Shown in pieces: positions 6,434-8,381 of a DNA stretch of 8,381 nucleotides. A program made the translations under genes and the position numbers. This DNA comes from an uncultured Nitrososphaerales archaeon (GTDB lineage: Archaea > Thermoproteota > Nitrososphaeria > Nitrososphaerales > JAAOZN01): contig CALJAQ010000097.1 in assembly GCA_938029515.1 (NCBI GenBank), forward strand, positions 1 to 8,381, in the 5' to 3' direction. Under the pieces are notes generated by a model. That model worked only from the letters and a program-made list of their open reading frames with translations. It was not told the origin of the DNA and did not search any database. Position 1 is the first letter of the stretch. Each line of letters starts with the position of its first letter.

Positions 6434-7798
6434 CTATTTTTCAGCGTCTATCCCGTGTCTAGCAAGGACTTCTCTAGCAGCTATCAGACCTGAGGCTGAG
6501 GATTGAACCAAGCCTCGTGTAATGCCAGCCCCATCGCCTATCGCAAAGAAGTTCTTTATCTTCGTCTCTAAGCAGCCGCTCAACTCCAGCCTCGAGGAGT
6601 AGAACTTCACCTCAACCCCATATAGTAAAGTGTGCTTACTATAGACGCCTGGTGTAACCTTGTCCAATGCTTGAAGCATCTCCTTTATGCCTATGAGGTA
6701 TCTTGCTGGTAGTACAAAGCTAAGGTCTCCTGGCTTAGCTTCTTTATACGTTGGTTCAACTATGCTCTTCGCCAGCCTCTCGGCGGTTGACCTTCTCCCC
6801 TCATCTAGATCTGCTAACCTCTGAACCATAACTCCTCCTACTAAGAGGTTGGCGAGCTTTGCTATGTATTTACCGTACGCTATTGGGTCGTTGAAAGGCT
6901 CTGTGAACTTGGTGCTCACAAGGAGGGCGAAGTTTGTGTTTTCACTCTTCTTATTCAAGTAGCTGTGCCCGTTTACAGTTATCAGATCATCGGTGTACTC
7001 TGGGACGACGAAGCCGTTTGGGCAGACGCAGAACGTCCTCACCCTATCATCAAAGGACTTAGAGTAGAAGAGGAACTTAGGTTCGTAGAGCACATCAGTA
7101 ATCTCCTGCATAATCGCTGCAGGAACCTCGACCCTCACACCTATATCCACAGGATTAGCCATCAGCTTTATCCCAAGTCTAGCAGCTTCCTGCCTAAGCC
7201 AGCTCGCACCAGCTCTTCCAGCAGCTACAATAACGTGTTCAGCGTAGATCTTCTCACCACTTTTCAACTCAACTCCGCTTGCAACACCGTTTGAAGTCAG
7301 CATCCTAGTTACTTCAGTTTCAAGCATTATGTCAGCCTTCTCTTCTAACGCCTTCTTCATCCTCTGCAGTATAAGGGGGGCCATGTCTGAGCCCAAGTGG
7401 CGTATTCTGAATGGTAGCAGCTTTAAACCTGCGAAAGCCGCCTTCCTCGCAATATGCCCTATTTCATCCATATCCAACCCATATACTTGGTTTGACGCGC
7501 CGAACTCAAGGTAGATCTTGTCAACCTCATTCATAAGACGCTTCAGCCGCTCAACCCCCACATATTCCCTAAGCCAACCCCCTGACGTGGTGGAGAAGTT
7601 GAGTTTGCCGTCACTGAAAGCTCCGGCACCACCCCAGCCACTTATCAGCGCCTCCCCTTGGTGTTGACGTTGAGAGATATCTTTACCCTTATCGATTATA
7701 AGTACACTTAGCTCTGACTTTCTCGTTAACTCAAGTGCGGCAAATATGCCAGCTGGGCTTGCCCCAACTATGACCACATCATACTTCTCTTTCGGCAC
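6434..7798 (-). CDS. FAD-dependent dehydrogenase, COG2509-like
   Basis: A 454-residue flavoprotein. Seen: an N-terminal Rossmann motif VVIVGASPAG (8-17; G12-x-S-P-A-G17) with acidic D36 at the end of strand 2, the family-typical GWGGAGAFSDGKLN (54-67), a middle dehydrogenase region with HVIVAAGRAGASW, and a C-terminal FAD motif FFAIGDGAGITRGL (about 417-430) followed by an SSASGLIAAREVL helix. This matches what I know of COG2509 'uncharacterised FAD-dependent dehydrogenases', which are related to NAD(P)/FAD oxidoreductases and have no firmly known substrate; I cannot name the reaction. It starts with GTG 7798; AAGGGA 4 nt upstream is a weak ribosome-binding candidate. A TATA box about 35 nt upstream gives it its own promoter. 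Transcribed toward nnrD with a 44-nt gap; read-through into nnrD is possible. Confidence 0.88.
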   Translation of the reverse strand: MPKEKYDVVIVGASPAGIFAALELTRKSELSVLIIDKGKDISQRQHQGEALISGWGGAGAFSDGKLNFSTTSGGWLREYVGVERLKRLMNEVDKIYLEFGASNQVYGLDMDEIGHIARKAAFAGLKLLPFRIRHLGSDMAPLILQRMKKALEEKADIMLETEVTRMLTSNGVASGVELKSGEKIYAEHVIVAAGRAGASWLRQEAARLGIKLMANPVDIGVRVEVPAAIMQEITDVLYEPKFLFYSKSFDDRVRTFCVCPNGFVVPEYTDDLITVNGHSYLNKKSENTNFALLVSTKFTEPFNDPIAYGKYIAKLANLLVGGVMVQRLADLDEGRRSTAERLAKSIVEPTYKEAKPGDLSFVLPARYLIGIKEMLQALDKVTPGVYSKHTLLYGVEVKFYSSRLELSGCLETKIKNFFAIGDGAGITRGLVQSSASGLIAAREVLARHGIDAEK

Positions 7799-7829
7799 GA
7801 TTTCCCTTGACAGACCAGCCGTATAACGG

Positions 7830-7837
7830 AATATAAG
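7830..7837 (-). promoter_or_regulatory. TATA box of the COG2509-like gene
   Basis: The minus strand reads CTTATATT, centred about 35 nt before GTG 7798, predicting a leader of about 10 nt. It bounds the neighbouring insertion sequence: the element's left end must lie to the right of this promoter if the promoter is intact. Confidence 0.5.
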
Positions 7838-7862
7838 TGTTTACCCCACATAACTATTGAAG

Positions 7863-7910
7863 TGCGGAGGGGGTTAGGTTGTCACTCACGTTGTCACTTC
7901 CGCAGTTTTT
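7863..7910 (+). repeat. Inverted repeat with T-tract, enclosing a tandem 9-bp repeat
   Basis: TGCGGAGG (7863-7870) pairs with CTTCCGCA (7897-7904), including one G-T pair, leaving a 26-nt loop and a following T5 run (7906-7910). This looks like an intrinsic terminator on the plus strand, although no plus-strand gene precedes it. Inside are two copies of GTTGTCACT (7878-7886 and 7890-7898), 12 nt apart. It may instead be a subterminal feature of the IS110-type element's left end. Confidence 0.45.
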
Positions 7911-7977
7911 CATAGCCTTGGAATAGCCGACTTTTGCCTGTTTTGACTTTATGATAGATGTTTCCAGATATTGCCTG

Positions 7978-8095
7978 GGCTGGCTAGTCCGTGAGGCTAC
8001 TGGTCCTTGCGACCGTTGTTTTGACTGGACAGTATCCCGAGCTGCTAGAGAGTTGGTCTATAGACTGGATGAGTGAATGCAGCCTGAAGCCAGCT
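7978..8095 (+). ncRNA. Candidate bridge RNA of the IS110-family element
   Basis: Hand folding gives a three-way junction. The outer helix pairs 7978-7985 with 8088-8095 (7 Watson-Crick pairs plus one G-T). Hairpin 1 pairs 7995-8006 with 8027-8037 (10 pairs, one bulge at 8002, one mismatch) and has a 20-nt loop. Hairpin 2 pairs 8041-8045 with 8079-8083, then has an internal loop (8046-8052 opposite 8069-8078) and an apical stem around TATA (8059-8062). A further small stem lies just upstream (7964-7967 with 7975-7978), sharing base 7978 with the outer helix. Known biology: IS110-group elements encode a bridge RNA in the non-coding left end with consecutive target- and donor-binding loops. That this fold is that RNA is inference from position and shape. 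A weak TATA-like CTTTATGA around 7947-7954 would place a start near 7977. Confidence 0.45.
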
Positions 8096-8100
8096 AGGAG

Positions 8101-8381
8101 GTGAATCAAACGAGATATGTGGGAATAGATGTTGGGAAGCAAAGATGCAGGGCAGTGATGATGGATCAGAGAGGCTTCATCATAGAGGAGTTTACCTTCA
8201 CCAATAACCATCAAGGCATAGAGGGGCTTGCGTCAAAGCTCACCATGGATAATAGAATAGTCATGGAGTCAACAGGAAGTGTATGGGCAAACCTATGCAA
8301 CAGTCTTGACGACAGACACATACCTGTAGTGCTGGCCAACCCTCTGAAGACCAAAGCGATAGCATCAGCAAGGATCAAGAG
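8101..8381 (+). CDS. IS110-family transposase (DEDD), N-terminal 93 residues, cut by the window edge
   Basis: The first 93 codons of a transposase/recombinase. Seen: YVGIDVGKQ with D10, then a strand pattern ending VMESTGSVW with E56, then VVLANPLKTKAIASARIK. These are the first two acids of the RuvC-like DEDD domain and the lead-in to the usual K-S/T-D-x-x-D motif, which lies just past the edge. The C-terminal Tnp_20 serine domain is also outside. In the family this enzyme works with a bridge RNA to recombine donor and target DNA. Start: an in-frame TAG at 8095-8097 forces GTG 8101 or GTG 8119. The sequence AGGAGGTGA (8096-8104) is a near-perfect Shine-Dalgarno but overlaps GTG 8101, so neither start has ideal spacing. 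The copy could be intact or broken; that cannot be seen here. Confidence 0.88.
   Translation, partial: MNQTRYVGIDVGKQRCRAVMMDQRGFIIEEFTFTNNHQGIEGLASKLTMDNRIVMESTGSVWANLCNSLDDRHIPVVLANPLKTKAIASARIK

Larger units (their letters stand above)
7850..8381 (+). mobile_element. IS110-family insertion sequence, left part only (left boundary approximate)
   Basis: An IS110-type transposase gene begins near 8101 and runs off the window, preceded by about 200-250 bp of non-coding DNA, as is normal for IS110-group elements. These elements lack clear terminal inverted repeats and make no obvious target duplication, so the left boundary cannot be fixed here. It should fall between the COG2509 gene's promoter (about 7845) and the repeats at 7863-7910 or slightly beyond. 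The right end is outside the window. Confidence 0.6.

Noticed and set aside
6965..7514. Plus-strand frames inside the COG2509-like gene
   Set aside because: They are antisense to a long frame with clear FAD-binding motifs at both ends.
7878..7898. CRISPR-like repeat
   Set aside because: There are only two 9-bp copies with a 3-nt spacer, far from any CRISPR repeat and spacer pattern.
7863..7910. Calling this a firm intrinsic terminator
   Set aside because: The stem and T5 fit, but no plus-strand gene ends upstream and archaea seldom rely on hairpin terminators, so it is listed as a repeat.
7984..8214. A 76-codon minus-strand frame over the transposase start
   Set aside because: It crosses the structured upstream region and the transposase start, and its translation has no family signature.

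Overview
This window looks like archaeal chromosomal DNA, most likely from a thermophilic TACK-group archaeon such as a Nitrososphaeria/Aigarchaeota-like lineage. The placement is an inference. It rests on AT-rich TATA boxes (TTTAAATA-like) about 31-35 nt upstream of several start codons, frequent TTG/GTG starts, a small DUF5679-type zinc ribbon, and a mix of Shine-Dalgarno-led and near-leaderless genes. No rRNA, tRNA or CRISPR array was found.

Layout. Positions 1-1491 (minus) carry the N-terminal 497 residues of a DMSO-reductase-family molybdopterin/4Fe-4S oxidoreductase that runs off the left edge. A short AT-rich divergent promoter region (1492-1615) separates it from a thioredoxin-reductase-like flavoprotein (1616-2620, plus) whose NADPH-recognition arginines are missing. 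Positions 2621-3080 are mostly non-coding and rich in small inverted repeats, with one weak 46-codon frame. Then comes a minus-strand block, read from right to left: a COG2509-type FAD-dependent dehydrogenase (7798-6434), a stand-alone NAD(P)H-hydrate dehydratase NnrD (6389-5514), a UbiE/MenG-like methyltransferase overlapping it (5530-4805), a membrane-anchored HtrA-like serine protease (4771-3290), and a 47-residue zinc-ribbon protein (3224-3081) too short for a usual length cut-off. The right end (about 7850-8381) is the left part of an IS110-family insertion sequence. Its transposase reading frame starts near 8101 and is cut by the window edge.

How the genes fit together. The theme is redox and quinone chemistry: a molybdenum/tungsten oxidoreductase, a dithiol flavoprotein with atypical electron-donor specificity, an NAD(P)HX repair enzyme, a quinone-type C-methyltransferase and an FAD dehydrogenase. 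The HtrA protease probably performs quality control outside the membrane. nnrD-ubiE-htrA look like one transcription unit (17-nt overlap, then a 33-nt gap). The zinc-ribbon gene and the COG2509 gene have their own TATA boxes.

The most interesting non-coding structure is a compact three-way-junction fold (7978-8095) just upstream of the IS110 transposase: an 8-bp outer helix encloses two consecutive stem-loops. This is where IS110 elements encode their bridge RNA, so it is a candidate archaeal bridge RNA.
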